A DNA stretch of 64,000 nucleotides, from positions 1 to 64,000 of the forward strand of contig JAJVIP010000011.1 in NCBI GenBank assembly GCA_022072025.1, given 5' to 3'. The notes beneath the pieces were generated by a model. That model had not been told where the DNA came from, did not search any database, and saw only the letters and a list, made by a program, of their open reading frames with translations. Shown here in pieces: positions 31,254 to 40,296 of the stretch. This stretch comes from Elusimicrobiota bacterium (GTDB taxonomy: Bacteria > Elusimicrobiota > Elusimicrobia > F11). Both the position numbers and the translations under genes were made by a program. Each line of letters opens with the position of its first letter. The first letter of the stretch is position 1.

Positions 31254-31850
31254 ATGTTTCATAACGAATCTGAAGTAAATAAAGCGCTTTCTGCCCTTGG
31301 TGATCAATTCGCGGATAAAAACCAGGTACATATCGATCTGGTGGTATGTGGCGGCTCTGCCCTTAACGCCCTGGGACTGGTTTCGCGAACCACGAAAGAT
31401 GTGGATGTGCTCGCGCTGGTTAAACACCTGTCTATCGAAAAATTGGTTCTTCAAAGTGCCCACCCTTTGCCGGATCCGCTGTTAAAAGCAGCAGAAAAAG
31501 TTGAACGAGACTTTGGATTGCCCAAAGGATGGATTAATTCAGGTCCATCTTCCATGTTGAAATTTGGATTACCCCTGGGTCTTTTGGAAAGATGTGAAAC
31601 ACGTCAGTATGGACCCGCCTTAACCATTCGTTTCTTAAGTCGTTACGATCAAATCCATTTCAAGCTTTATGCAGCTGTTGACCAAGGTGGAAAACATTAT
31701 GAGGATCTGTTGGCATTAAAACCGCTTGCACATGAAATTGAAGCTGCTGCCAGGTGGACAATAACCCATGACCCATCTGAACCGTTTAAAACACAGTTAA
31801 AGTCGCTCATCAACCATATGGGGTTTATAAATGTCGCAAATGCAATTTAG
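31254..31850 (+). CDS. DUF6036-type nucleotidyltransferase
   Basis: The 198-residue protein shows the NTase-fold start of the DUF6036/AbiEii-like group: LVVCGGSALNALGLVSRTTKDVDVLAL (Gly33-Gly34-Ser35, Asp49 and Asp51 as the metal pair). It continues with LKFGLPLGLLERC and a helical end. Such NTases occur with a partner gene as toxin-antitoxin or defence modules, in which the NTase modifies a tRNA or protein. The next gene, overlapping by 20 bp, codes for a winged-helix protein. Codon use is noticeably more AT-rich than in the flanking housekeeping genes, a sign of recent transfer. Start chosen at the ATG at 31254 (GGAG at 31244). Confidence 0.8.
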   Translation: MFHNESEVNKALSALGDQFADKNQVHIDLVVCGGSALNALGLVSRTTKDVDVLALVKHLSIEKLVLQSAHPLPDPLLKAAEKVERDFGLPKGWINSGPSSMLKFGLPLGLLERCETRQYGPALTIRFLSRYDQIHFKLYAAVDQGGKHYEDLLALKPLAHEIEAAARWTITHDPSEPFKTQLKSLINHMGFINVANAI

Positions 31851-32886
31851 AAATGAATTCCTTAATCTACTGCTGGAATTTATTTGGGAGCAGTGGTCAT
31901 CCCTTGGTGTTCCAGGTCATATAGGTAACAATAACGATAAGAAGTTTATTATTGACCCAGAGGCATTGCTAATATTTTCCCTGCCCATTGCTCGCTATGA
32001 ACCACGCCTTTTTGAAGAAATTGAAAATTGGACCCTTAAGAATGGCAAGTGGCTTGATGCGTCTCGTTTAAGGAATTTTCTCTTGAAAGAAAACTTAGAG
32101 GGTATTCAATTAACCGGGGCGGTATTTCAATCTATCATCCGACAAGCCAAAACCCAAAAATGGGCCGGCCTAAGCGAATTGTGTTGGAGAAATTTTAAGC
32201 AACAATCTAAAACAGAAAAAATAGAGATTCTTTATAAAGAAAAAAATGGAGCGCCTTATCCACTATCAACATCTGAAAATGCCGACCCAAGTTTTGCGCG
32301 TTTTCAACTTAACCGGCCTTCTTTGAGGTCCAGAAATAAATCTGGAGAAGTTCCTTTTAATCCCAAGTCAAACATCCGCTTTTATTTTCGATCATTGTTT
32401 GGGGTTGGAAGCCGCTCAGAAATTCTGCTTTATCTTTTTACCCATAAAGAAGCCCACGCCCGTGAAATTGCAGAGTCCGTGGAATTGTTCTGGTTGGGTG
32501 TCCAAGAAACCCTTATTGATTTATCAAAATCTGGGCTTGTCCAAAAATTTCGGAAAAGTAAAAAGGTTAAATATCGGCTCTCACATAAACAGTGGCAAGG
32601 CTTTATTTACGGTCCAGCAGAGAATTTCACTGCAGGTCCCCTCTGGGTCAATTGGAAAGAAATTTTTTTATCCTTGATGAATATATGGAACGATGTGAAT
32701 GAAGTTGGCCCAATAGAAAAATCCAACTACTTGGTTAGTTCCATTGTTCACCACAACCTCGGTCTTATTCAAGAACAATTCTCCCAAGCGGGAATAGAGA
32801 CGACGCCTTTACCAGCTTTGAAAGAGCCCTATAATGACACCCAAGAAAAATCTCTCCAACTTTTAAACAGGCTGCTTTTATCTTGA
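31831..32886 (+). CDS. Winged-helix protein paired with the DUF6036 nucleotidyltransferase
   Basis: A 351-residue protein whose clearest part is a winged helix-turn-helix at about 193-252 (SRSEILLYLFTHKEAHAREIAE, then VQETLIDLSKSGLVQKFRKSKKVKYRLS), as in ArsR-like regulators. The N-terminal 180 residues are helical, with FIIDPEALLIFSLPIARYEPRLFEEI, and match no family I know. The gene overlaps the NTase gene by 20 bp and shares its AT-rich composition. This exact pairing of NTase plus long wHTH partner is seen in mobile modules; the partner could be the repressor and target. Two hairpins end the cassette. Confidence 0.72.
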   Translation: MSQMQFRNEFLNLLLEFIWEQWSSLGVPGHIGNNNDKKFIIDPEALLIFSLPIARYEPRLFEEIENWTLKNGKWLDASRLRNFLLKENLEGIQLTGAVFQSIIRQAKTQKWAGLSELCWRNFKQQSKTEKIEILYKEKNGAPYPLSTSENADPSFARFQLNRPSLRSRNKSGEVPFNPKSNIRFYFRSLFGVGSRSEILLYLFTHKEAHAREIAESVELFWLGVQETLIDLSKSGLVQKFRKSKKVKYRLSHKQWQGFIYGPAENFTAGPLWVNWKEIFLSLMNIWNDVNEVGPIEKSNYLVSSIVHHNLGLIQEQFSQAGIETTPLPALKEPYNDTQEKSLQLLNRLLLS

Positions 32887-32916
32887 CCATTATAAAGTTC
32901 AACTTTATAGTGGTCA
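32884..32916. repeat. Perfect-arm inverted repeat at the stop of the wHTH gene
   Basis: TGACCATTATAAAGTT-C-AACTTTATAGTGGTCA: arms of 16 bp with one non-matching position (ATTA against TAGT), starting on the stop codon itself. There is no U-tract, so it is either an operator-like palindrome or a 3'-end stabilising hairpin. Confidence 0.8.
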
Positions 32917-32946
32917 GACAACAAGGCTTAAGCCCGCGGCCCTGCC

Positions 32947-32990
32947 TTTACAGTCTGAAAGTACTACTTTCAAACTGTAAATTTTTGTTT
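32947..32990 (+). terminator. Intrinsic terminator of the DUF6036 cassette
   Basis: TTTACAGTCTGAAAGTA (32947-32963) pairs with TACTTTCAAACTGTAAA (32965-32981) with one mismatch, followed by TTTTTGTTTT. It ends the AT-rich cassette. The convergent polymerase/ligase gene ends just beyond (33029). Confidence 0.9.
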
Positions 32991-33028
32991 TGCGTTTTGC
33001 CCGGCACCAAAAAATAGAATTCAAAAAA

Positions 33029-34567
33029 TCACTGAGATAGCTGCCCGCTGGTTTTTGAAGCTTGGGCAGAGTAGAAGGCCAACTCCCGTTTTAATGGTAG
33101 CGACAACCGGTTTCGTTTCAAAGCCTCTTCCTGCATTTCCACCGCCCGTTTATAATCCCCTTGGAAAAAAGCCACTTTGGCCAACCCCGCATAGGGCTCC
33201 CACGATCGTCCATCAATATCCCTGGCCACACCAAAATGTTTCTCAGCCAATACCCAATTTTTTTCTTTTAAATAATCATTCCCGTCAACGATATGCCGGC
33301 TGGCAAGGAAGGGGGAAAGGATAAACGGAAAACAGAGAAAAACTGCCAACACGAAACAAACTGACCACAGCGGCCGAACATTCCAACCATTCTCCTTTTC
33401 TGCTGCTACCACAATACCGAGAAAAACCCCACAAGCTAGTGCATTGCTTAAATATTCCATGCTCACGTGGAGAAGACTAAAAACAAGAAACATGCAGAGG
33501 CCTATCCCGATCAAGCGACGGTTATGTTCGATTTGATTTTTGGCCAACGCCCACCAGCGGGCAGAAAAGAGTACCACGGAGGCAAGGCCCGCCAATCCCA
33601 TCTCAGCAATGATCTGCATAATGAATCCGTGAGCATATAAGGTATTTTCACCTGGGCCTGTTTTAAAAGAAAGATACGCGCTTGGGAAATTACCAATACC
33701 GACACCGAACCATGGGTACTCTTTACACATTTTCAATACACTGATCCACCAATCCAACCGGCTGGTCGAAATACGCTCCGACGAAATTCCCACCCACGAA
33801 TAAATTAGCGCGAGTTTGTAAAAAATAAGCCCCCCCAGTGTCACGCTGACCAGAATCAAAAAAGTCCAAGAAAAAACCGGATATCGGGCAAACAGGCCAC
33901 GCAACCTAACTTTACCAACATAGATCATTCCCCCGATAAAAAGAGAGAAAAGACTCCATGTACTCCCAACAAGCCCCAACGCCATAATAATCGCTGCCAA
34001 TCCACTGGCCCAATACCAACGACTGCGCGGGGATGTTTTCCTAACACTCTCTCCGAGGTACGGAATCCATAACAGAAAAAATGCCACAGCACTATTACCG
34101 TTAATAAATGTTCCCGTTGGCTCCTTCCAGGTAGTCAACCCGAGTTCCACCAAATGGGTATTGGCCAAACGCTGATAGACCATCACAGTGTATTCGGTTA
34201 AAAGTAAAGGCACCATTAACATGCAAAATAAATCGACAACGTTTTCCGACCGAAACACATTCACCGCCAAGTAAAAGAGGAGAATCGCCGAGGTCCAATC
34301 CATGAAGGCAAGATAAGATTCTCCAGGGTTGGAGGATCCTAAAAACGAAACGCTCATTACCACCCAAAAAATCATGACAGGGAAAGCCAAAGGGAGAGAA
34401 ATTGGGGAAGTATAATTGCGGAGCCCGGTCAGCATCACGTAAACCGCGCATAACAAAAGGACTGTCGTGTAAACCGCGGTGGCCGCCCAAATGTCGTGGG
34501 CACCCTTAGCGACAACTGCGAAGATGATAACCACAGCGATACTCACTGAAAAAACGCAGTCTTTCAT
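33029..34567 (-). CDS. O-antigen ligase/polymerase family protein with TPR tail
   Basis: A 512-residue membrane protein of the Wzy_C/WaaL family with about 11-12 helices (residues 1-430). The signature region is SRLDWWISVLKMCKEYPWFGVGIGNFPSAY, with a long periplasmic loop, followed by ENTLYAHGFIMQIIAEMGLAGL (the conserved His of H..(L/I)Q...E.G). The final 80 residues form a TPR-like unit (WEPYAGLAKVAFFQGDYKRAVEMQEEALKRN). It either joins O-antigen to lipid A or polymerises repeat units. A second protein of the same architecture is encoded at 45493. Divergent from the flippase gene across an AT-rich 78-bp gap that must hold both promoters. Confidence 0.85.
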   Translation of the reverse strand: MKDCVFSVSIAVVIIFAVVAKGAHDIWAATAVYTTVLLLCAVYVMLTGLRNYTSPISLPLAFPVMIFWVVMSVSFLGSSNPGESYLAFMDWTSAILLFYLAVNVFRSENVVDLFCMLMVPLLLTEYTVMVYQRLANTHLVELGLTTWKEPTGTFINGNSAVAFFLLWIPYLGESVRKTSPRSRWYWASGLAAIIMALGLVGSTWSLFSLFIGGMIYVGKVRLRGLFARYPVFSWTFLILVSVTLGGLIFYKLALIYSWVGISSERISTSRLDWWISVLKMCKEYPWFGVGIGNFPSAYLSFKTGPGENTLYAHGFIMQIIAEMGLAGLASVVLFSARWWALAKNQIEHNRRLIGIGLCMFLVFSLLHVSMEYLSNALACGVFLGIVVAAEKENGWNVRPLWSVCFVLAVFLCFPFILSPFLASRHIVDGNDYLKEKNWVLAEKHFGVARDIDGRSWEPYAGLAKVAFFQGDYKRAVEMQEEALKRNRLSLPLKRELAFYSAQASKTSGQLSQ

Positions 34568-34645
34568 TGGTAGATCAATATAGCAAAACGTATATTGTGA
34601 CTATTTGTTAGAGGGCTATTTATTTAGTCCAATCAGGAAACCCCT

Positions 34646-36070
34646 ATGCTAAAAAATTATTTTTCGCTGGTTATGTCGGAAATCGTCAGCAGAGTGGTTT
34701 CTTTCATATGGATCATTCATATGGCGCGTTATCTCGGAGTGGCGGATTATGGAAGATACTCCACCGTCATGGCTATGATAGGGATCGCAACATCCTTCCT
34801 TGATCTTGGTGTCAACTTCATCATCATTCGCGAGGTGGTCAAGAAACCAGAAATGGTCCGCAAATATATGGGCGCTCAAATTTATCTCCGTATTTTCATG
34901 GCGGTTTTGGCGTTGGTGTTCATTTGGTTTAATCTGGAGTGGTCCAACTTTCCTCGCGATATAAAAATACTTGTCTTCATCGCTGGTCTTCACATGATTT
35001 TCCACAACATCGGCATGATCGGTGACACGGTTTTTGCAGCCTTCAGCAAACAATACTTGACCGCTATCATGCATACCGCGCATAACGTTGGATGGGCCAT
35101 CCTCGGGTTTTACGCATTGACAACGCACGGAAACTTGAAGGCCCTCTTGGTGGCCATGGCGGTCAACTCTCTCATCATCTGTGCCATTTATTTATGGCTG
35201 GTCCTATCGATCTTTGGCATGCCGGACTTCACCATTGAATTGCCTTTTCTCACCCATCTGGTCCGTCTCTCACTGCCGATCGGATTAACCGCAATTTTTG
35301 CTTCCGTGTTTCAAAGAATTGACAAATTGATGCTTTCCAAATTCTGCGGGCCCGTGGAGGTGGGACTTTATTCTGCCGCATCCACTCTCATTTATCCCAT
35401 CCAAGACTTGACTTGGTGTGCGGCCATCATTGTCCTTTATCCGTACATGGCCAAGCTGAATGAACACCCCGCTGAGTTTAAGGCAGTCTTTCGGGTCGTT
35501 ATTTCTTGGATTTTTGCCGCCATTGCGGGCTGCACGGCAATGCTGGTCGCGTTTCCGCAACAGATCATCCATTTCGCGTTCGGAAGCAAGTACGTAGAAA
35601 GCACACATGTTCTCGGCATTTTGGCACTTCAAATGTTGTCGGTTCCCTTTCACGGTTTTCTTGCCAGAAGACTACTCATTCAAAATAAACAAAAGGCATA
35701 TGGGGTGGCTAACTTTTTTGCCCTCATCACAAACCTGGGATTAAATTTCGCAATGATTCCAAAGTGGGGCATATTCGGAGCCGCTGTCGCTTGCGTCATC
35801 ACAAATTCACTGATTGTTTTTTATTACTCGATCTGCAGCGGCATTTCTCTCGCCGACCATTTGGATTGGGGCAAGCTGACCTGGGTATCGGTGTTTTGTT
35901 TGGTGTCAATTCTTATCGCGAAATTTTCCAGCTTTACTAATCTTTTTGTTGTGTCGCTTATTTTTTCCACCATTTATTTGGCATTCCTATTTTGGACACT
36001 GAAACCTAAAAAAGAATGGGAAAAGATCGCCGGGATCCTTCAATTTGCAAAACAAAATCCCGCTATTTAA
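34646..36070 (+). CDS. Wzx-like polysaccharide flippase
   Basis: A 474-residue membrane protein with 12-14 helices of the MATE-like flippase (MOP) superfamily. The N-terminus MLKNYFSLVMSEIVSRVVSF, then MARYLGVADYGRYSTVMAMIGI, is typical of Wzx/RfbX O-unit translocases, as is the central FQRIDKLMLSKFCGPVEVGLYSAA. It moves undecaprenyl-linked repeat units across the inner membrane to the Wzy-type polymerase encoded next door. CAGGAAA precedes the ATG. The stop overlaps the aminotransferase gene by 26 bp. It opens the plus-strand polysaccharide operon, which runs to about 47 kb with almost no gaps. Confidence 0.88.
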   Translation: MLKNYFSLVMSEIVSRVVSFIWIIHMARYLGVADYGRYSTVMAMIGIATSFLDLGVNFIIIREVVKKPEMVRKYMGAQIYLRIFMAVLALVFIWFNLEWSNFPRDIKILVFIAGLHMIFHNIGMIGDTVFAAFSKQYLTAIMHTAHNVGWAILGFYALTTHGNLKALLVAMAVNSLIICAIYLWLVLSIFGMPDFTIELPFLTHLVRLSLPIGLTAIFASVFQRIDKLMLSKFCGPVEVGLYSAASTLIYPIQDLTWCAAIIVLYPYMAKLNEHPAEFKAVFRVVISWIFAAIAGCTAMLVAFPQQIIHFAFGSKYVESTHVLGILALQMLSVPFHGFLARRLLIQNKQKAYGVANFFALITNLGLNFAMIPKWGIFGAAVACVITNSLIVFYYSICSGISLADHLDWGKLTWVSVFCLVSILIAKFSSFTNLFVVSLIFSTIYLAFLFWTLKPKKEWEKIAGILQFAKQNPAI

Positions 36071-37181
36071 ACCCCAACTGGGCAAAGAAGAACTGTCTGC
36101 ATTGCGTTCTATTTTCGCAAGTGGGTGGGTGGGACTTGGCCCCCAATCTGTCGAGTTTGAGAAGGCCATTTCGAAATATCAAAACCGCAAGTTTGCGGTG
36201 GGCACAAATTCCTGCACAGCCGCCCTGCATCTGGCATTACAAATCCTCGATCTGCCGCCCGATGCCGAAATACTCATTCCCACCATTTCTTTTATCTCCG
36301 CTCCTCACGCGGTCGAATACATCAGCCGGAAAATTGTTTTTGTCGATATACAGGAAAACGATCTCTGCATAGATATTGAGGATCTTCAAAAAAAAATCAG
36401 CGAGAAAACCAAGGTCATCATTCCAGTCCACATGGGTGGCCAGCCCTGCCGTATGGATCGGATCGTCGAAGTGGCCGAAAAACACAACTTGACCGTCATT
36501 GAAGACGTGGCCAACGCCCAAGGCGGTGAATGGCAAGGTAAAAAACTCGGGTCGTGGGGCCATATCGGGACCTTGAGTTTCGAGGCGAAAAAAAACATGA
36601 CCACCGGGGACGGTGGCATGATCATATTCGACAATCCTGAGTGGCTGAATCTTTTACGAAAGGCCCGTTGGCTCGGTATCGACAAAGATACGTGGCGCCG
36701 GTTCTCAGAGTCCGATACAAGCACCTCCTGGCATTATGAAGTCGACTCCCTGGGATACAAATACAACATCAATGATATTGCCTCGACATTGGGCCTGTGC
36801 CAGTTGAAAAAACTCGACCGGGTTAACAAAGCAAAGCGAAAATTAATTCGCACCTATTTGAATGAGCTTGCGGGGGTGGGGGATCTTTTCCTACCGACTT
36901 ATGATCTTGAGCACGGTGGATATTGGCTGTTCATCGTGCACACGGACCAGCGGGACAAATTAATCCAATTTCTCGCGTCTGAAGGAATTACCTGCGGCGT
37001 GCATTTCATGCCGAGTCATCTTCATCCCTATTATCGCCGACATTATCCTGACACTCGGTTACCGGTTTCCGAACGCGTTTGGAAACGTATTGTGACATTA
37101 CCTTTGTACGCCTCACTGTCGGAAAGCGAACAAGCCCACGTTATTAGCAGTATTAAGAAGTTCTTCAAATCACCAAGGTGA
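36045..37181 (+). CDS. DegT/DnrJ/EryC1 sugar aminotransferase
   Basis: The 378-residue PLP enzyme shows IPLFKPQLGKEEL at the start, NSCTAALHLAL, IPTISFISAPHAVEY, VIIPVHMGGQPCRMD, VIEDVANAQGGEW and the cofactor motif TLSFEAKKNMTTGDGG. The aligned lysine (Lys183) should bind PLP. It makes an amino-sugar from a nucleotide keto-sugar. The start is a TTG at 36045 (no better codon in frame), overlapping the flippase by 26 bp. Together with the RfbH-like gene 4 bp further, it suggests a deoxy- and amino-sugar in the polymer. Confidence 0.88.
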   Translation: MQNKIPLFKPQLGKEELSALRSIFASGWVGLGPQSVEFEKAISKYQNRKFAVGTNSCTAALHLALQILDLPPDAEILIPTISFISAPHAVEYISRKIVFVDIQENDLCIDIEDLQKKISEKTKVIIPVHMGGQPCRMDRIVEVAEKHNLTVIEDVANAQGGEWQGKKLGSWGHIGTLSFEAKKNMTTGDGGMIIFDNPEWLNLLRKARWLGIDKDTWRRFSESDTSTSWHYEVDSLGYKYNINDIASTLGLCQLKKLDRVNKAKRKLIRTYLNELAGVGDLFLPTYDLEHGGYWLFIVHTDQRDKLIQFLASEGITCGVHFMPSHLHPYYRRHYPDTRLPVSERVWKRIVTLPLYASLSESEQAHVISSIKKFFKSPR

Positions 37182-37185
37182 CCGC

Positions 37186-38505
37186 ATGGATTTTCAAGAA
37201 GCCACTACTTCGATAAATAAAATCATTTCGGAATATTTCAAGGGTCAGAAAGAACCGGCCTTTATTCCAGGCAAAACGTTGGTTCAATACGCCCAGAGCA
37301 ACTATGGACCGGAAGAATATCAGGCAGCCGTTGAAACGTTGCTGCAAGGTTGGCTCGGTCTGGCCAAGTCCGGCCACCAAATGGAGAAAGGACTCGCGAA
37401 GCGTTTTAACGCGGCCGGTGGCCTTTTGACGAACTCAGGCTCATCTGCCAACCTGCTGGCGCTTTCCACGTTGAAATCAAAACGGTTCCGGCGACCACTC
37501 AAAGCCGGCGATGAAATCATAACTCCGGCTGTTGGATTTCCTACGACGGTCAATCCCATCATTCAAAATGGGTTTGTGCCTGTTTTTATTGACGTGGATA
37601 TCGGATCGTATAATCTGCTAACAGACCGTTTAAAGGATTGCCTCTCTCCCAAAACCAAGGGAATTATGTTCTCCCATACCCTTGGAAACCCAGCGGATCT
37701 GGAGACGCTTGTCCAATTTTGTAAAGAACACGAATTGGTTCTTATTGAAGATTGTTGCGACGCTCTCGGAAGTAAGTATGACGGTAAACCCGTAGGCAGT
37801 TTTGGTGACTTTGCCACCCTCTCTATGTATCCGTCGCATCACATCACCATTGGGGAAGGTGGTTTTGTGGCGGCACGCGACGAAGAAAATCTGGCCATTT
37901 TAAGATCGTTCCGAGATTGGGGACGCGCCTGCTATTGCGTTGGAAAAGCAACCCTCCTCAAAAATGGGAGCTGCGGGACACGCTTCAGCAAATGGCTCGA
38001 AAATGTCGACGAATTGATCGACCACAAATATGTCTATAGTGAAATTGGCTATAACCTGCGTCCAATCGAAATTCAAGCTGCAATGGGATTGGTCCAATTA
38101 ATGCGACTTGATGGAATCATAAGCAAACGACGGGAGAACTTCCAAAAATATTATGCGCAATTTAAAAATCATGAAAAGTTCTTCCATCTACCCGTTTGGA
38201 GCAAACGGGCCAATCCTTCTTGGTTTTCATTCCCACTCACCGTCAAGAAGGACGCGCCGTTCAACCGGTCGGACATTGTGGAATACCTTGAAAGCCACAT
38301 GATCCAGACCAGGAACTTGTTCGCCGGCAACATCTTACGCCATCCCGCCTATGCAGATATTGAGCGGCGTGTTGTCGGAGATCTCACCAACAGCGACCTG
38401 ATTTTGACCAACACTTTTTTTATCGGAGTTCACCCGTTGATCACGCAGGAAATGATCGCCTATGTCTGTTCTACCATGGATTCCTTTCTTGATCAGTACC
38501 GATAA
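37186..38505 (+). CDS. rfbH: RfbH/E1-type CDP-4-keto-6-deoxyglucose-3-dehydrase (dideoxyhexose)
   Basis: A 439-residue DegT-fold enzyme in which the PLP-binding lysine is replaced by histidine: TLSMYPSHHITIGEGG (His218 by alignment), the hallmark of E1. E1 also carries an iron-sulfur cluster with cysteines in the spacing C-X57-C-X1-C-X7-C (from memory of the Yersinia enzyme). Here Cys191, Cys249 and Cys251 follow the same 57 and 1 spacing, with Cys263 as a fourth ligand after 11 rather than 7 residues. The enzyme removes the 3-hydroxyl in 3,6-dideoxyhexose synthesis. Its reductase (E3) and CDP-glucose enzymes are not in this window. Confidence 0.87.
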   Translation: MDFQEATTSINKIISEYFKGQKEPAFIPGKTLVQYAQSNYGPEEYQAAVETLLQGWLGLAKSGHQMEKGLAKRFNAAGGLLTNSGSSANLLALSTLKSKRFRRPLKAGDEIITPAVGFPTTVNPIIQNGFVPVFIDVDIGSYNLLTDRLKDCLSPKTKGIMFSHTLGNPADLETLVQFCKEHELVLIEDCCDALGSKYDGKPVGSFGDFATLSMYPSHHITIGEGGFVAARDEENLAILRSFRDWGRACYCVGKATLLKNGSCGTRFSKWLENVDELIDHKYVYSEIGYNLRPIEIQAAMGLVQLMRLDGIISKRRENFQKYYAQFKNHEKFFHLPVWSKRANPSWFSFPLTVKKDAPFNRSDIVEYLESHMIQTRNLFAGNILRHPAYADIERRVVGDLTNSDLILTNTFFIGVHPLITQEMIAYVCSTMDSFLDQYR

Positions 38506-39637
38506 AGGTTGGAATGGTCGCAACATCCTTGTCAATCTTCCTTCTTGGGATCCAACATTTTGGGCGACCAATGTCGGTAAATTAATTCGTGGATTGGTTG
38601 AACACAAAGCGAAAGTTACAGTCTTTTGCCGCAAAACACCGTTACTAAAAGATTTGCTTGAAACTCCGGGTGTCCGCGTTTTTTCCTATAAAAACCCTTC
38701 GTTCCGTTTTGTTTCATTTCTCAAATGCCTTCTTTTAAATAAATTTCAGTTGGTCCTGTGGACCTACAACAGTTACCGGGAAAACCTGCTTTTGGCGCTG
38801 TGGCGCGCGGCGGGGAAGGTTCGGTACGTCATTAAATGCGACTCACTTAAGGTAAATCCGCGACCTGGCCTACGTGGCAAAGCCGGTTTTTCAATTTTCA
38901 AATGGATAAACCGGTCCGCTGATCTTGTTTTAGTGGAAACAACTGAAATCCAAGAATGGGCGCGCAGTTTTCTTTCTTCCGAGAAAATCTTTTTCATGCC
39001 GAATGGGGTGCCCAAAGAAATGTTTTCACGCCTCTTGCAGAAATTTCGCTCGGAACAACCCTCCTCGCCACGGCCCTATTTCCTCACCAGCCGCCGCATT
39101 AGCCATGAAAAAGGAATCGATTTGTTAATTGAGGCTTTCGCGATGATTGCTCCGGACCATCCTGAATGGGATCTGTCTATCGTAGGCCCTGTGCGTGACC
39201 AAGCCTATTACGAGAAATGTCTCCAACTCGTCAGGTCAAGAAATCTCGAGCAGCGGATTTTTTTTCGCGGGTATCTTTCCGGAGAAGCGCTGTATCGCCA
39301 GTATTTCTTTTCGGAAATTTTTGTCCTGCCTTCACGACTTGAAGGTCTTGCAAATGTGATCACGGAGGCCATGTTCTTTTACAATCCCCTTGTTGCATTC
39401 GACACCGGTCAAACAGCCTCACTGGTCAACGACAAGACCGGCGTTCTTGTGCCAGCGGAACGTGTTGATTTATTGGCCAAGGCCATGAAAGATCTGGCCG
39501 TGGATCCACCGCGACGCCACATGCTAGCCGCCGCTGCCCATGCCTTGGTTTCAGAGCAATACAATGACGACGTCATGTTTCCCAACTTGCTACGGGCCTG
39601 TGCCCAAGTTGTTTTTCAAGACAGCAAAGGGCAATGA
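38462..39637 (+). CDS. Glycosyltransferase family 4
   Basis: A GT-B fold enzyme of 391 residues (from the ATG at 38462; a TTG at 38489 would give 382). An N-terminal Rossmann domain holds ILVNLPSWDPTFWATNVGKLIRGL. The C-terminal half has YFLTSRRISHEKGIDLLIEAFAMI and the donor-binding SRLEGLANVITEAMFFYNPLVAFDTG, in which the E-x7-E motif of GT4 retaining enzymes lies. It adds a sugar to the lipid-linked unit in the cytoplasm; donor and linkage are not predictable. It overlaps the preceding dehydrase gene by 44 bp and the next methyltransferase by 4 bp. Confidence 0.85.
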   Translation: MSVLPWIPFLISTDKGWNGRNILVNLPSWDPTFWATNVGKLIRGLVEHKAKVTVFCRKTPLLKDLLETPGVRVFSYKNPSFRFVSFLKCLLLNKFQLVLWTYNSYRENLLLALWRAAGKVRYVIKCDSLKVNPRPGLRGKAGFSIFKWINRSADLVLVETTEIQEWARSFLSSEKIFFMPNGVPKEMFSRLLQKFRSEQPSSPRPYFLTSRRISHEKGIDLLIEAFAMIAPDHPEWDLSIVGPVRDQAYYEKCLQLVRSRNLEQRIFFRGYLSGEALYRQYFFSEIFVLPSRLEGLANVITEAMFFYNPLVAFDTGQTASLVNDKTGVLVPAERVDLLAKAMKDLAVDPPRRHMLAAAAHALVSEQYNDDVMFPNLLRACAQVVFQDSKGQ

Positions 39638-40296
39638 AGCGTTCATTGGGAGAATTCATTTGGCAGCACCTGTGGCAGATTTGGGAACCATTGCTGTTAA
39701 GGTCGGGATACGATCCCAAAAAATATTGGAATGCGCGCGGAAAATTCTTTCGCCTTGAGAAACACCAAACGGAAATCGGCTGGCAACATCAATGGTTAGA
39801 AAAAAAACTAAAAGAAACGACCTGGACGTCCCTGCTCGAAGTGGGTTGCGGTTTCGGACGAAACTTAAAATATCTGGACACCTTGTTTGCCGAAAATGAA
39901 AAAAAATTGAGCGGCATGGACATCAGCGCCCCCCTGCTGCGGCAATGCCGGACCTCGCTCCCCAGTCCGCTCATTCAGCTCCACGAAGGGACATTGTTGT
40001 CCCCGCCTGACATCGAAAAAGTGGACGTGGTTTTGACTTTTGGCCTGTTGATGCATGTGCCGCCCTCTGACATCAACAAAGCATTTGAGAATATCGCCAG
40101 GCTTTCCCAAAAAGCGGCGATCCTGATTGAAGAAACCGTACCCGGCTCTGAAAATGCGCCGGAGTCCGTTAAAATTAATCCATTCACGTATCAGCATCCC
40201 TACAAAGCACTGATTGCCAAGCATGGGTTTGCGTTGGCCGACTCCTTCATTAATGACGCCTGGGGCCTTTTCTTCATCCAAAAGAAAACTTCATGA
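39634..40296 (+). CDS. Class I SAM-dependent methyltransferase
   Basis: The 220-residue protein shows motif I SLLEVGCGFGRNLKYL (residues about 68-83), motif II around ISAPLLRQCRTSLP, and VLTFGLLMHVPPSDINKAF (post-I/III with His near 146). It is a small-molecule or sugar methyltransferase by context, probably decorating the polysaccharide. The start overlaps the GT4 stop by 4 bp (ATGA) and its stop overlaps the GT2 start by 4 bp. The N-terminus before residue 60 is Trp-rich and unlike common MT leaders. Confidence 0.82.
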   Translation: MKRSLGEFIWQHLWQIWEPLLLRSGYDPKKYWNARGKFFRLEKHQTEIGWQHQWLEKKLKETTWTSLLEVGCGFGRNLKYLDTLFAENEKKLSGMDISAPLLRQCRTSLPSPLIQLHEGTLLSPPDIEKVDVVLTFGLLMHVPPSDINKAFENIARLSQKAAILIEETVPGSENAPESVKINPFTYQHPYKALIAKHGFALADSFINDAWGLFFIQKKTS

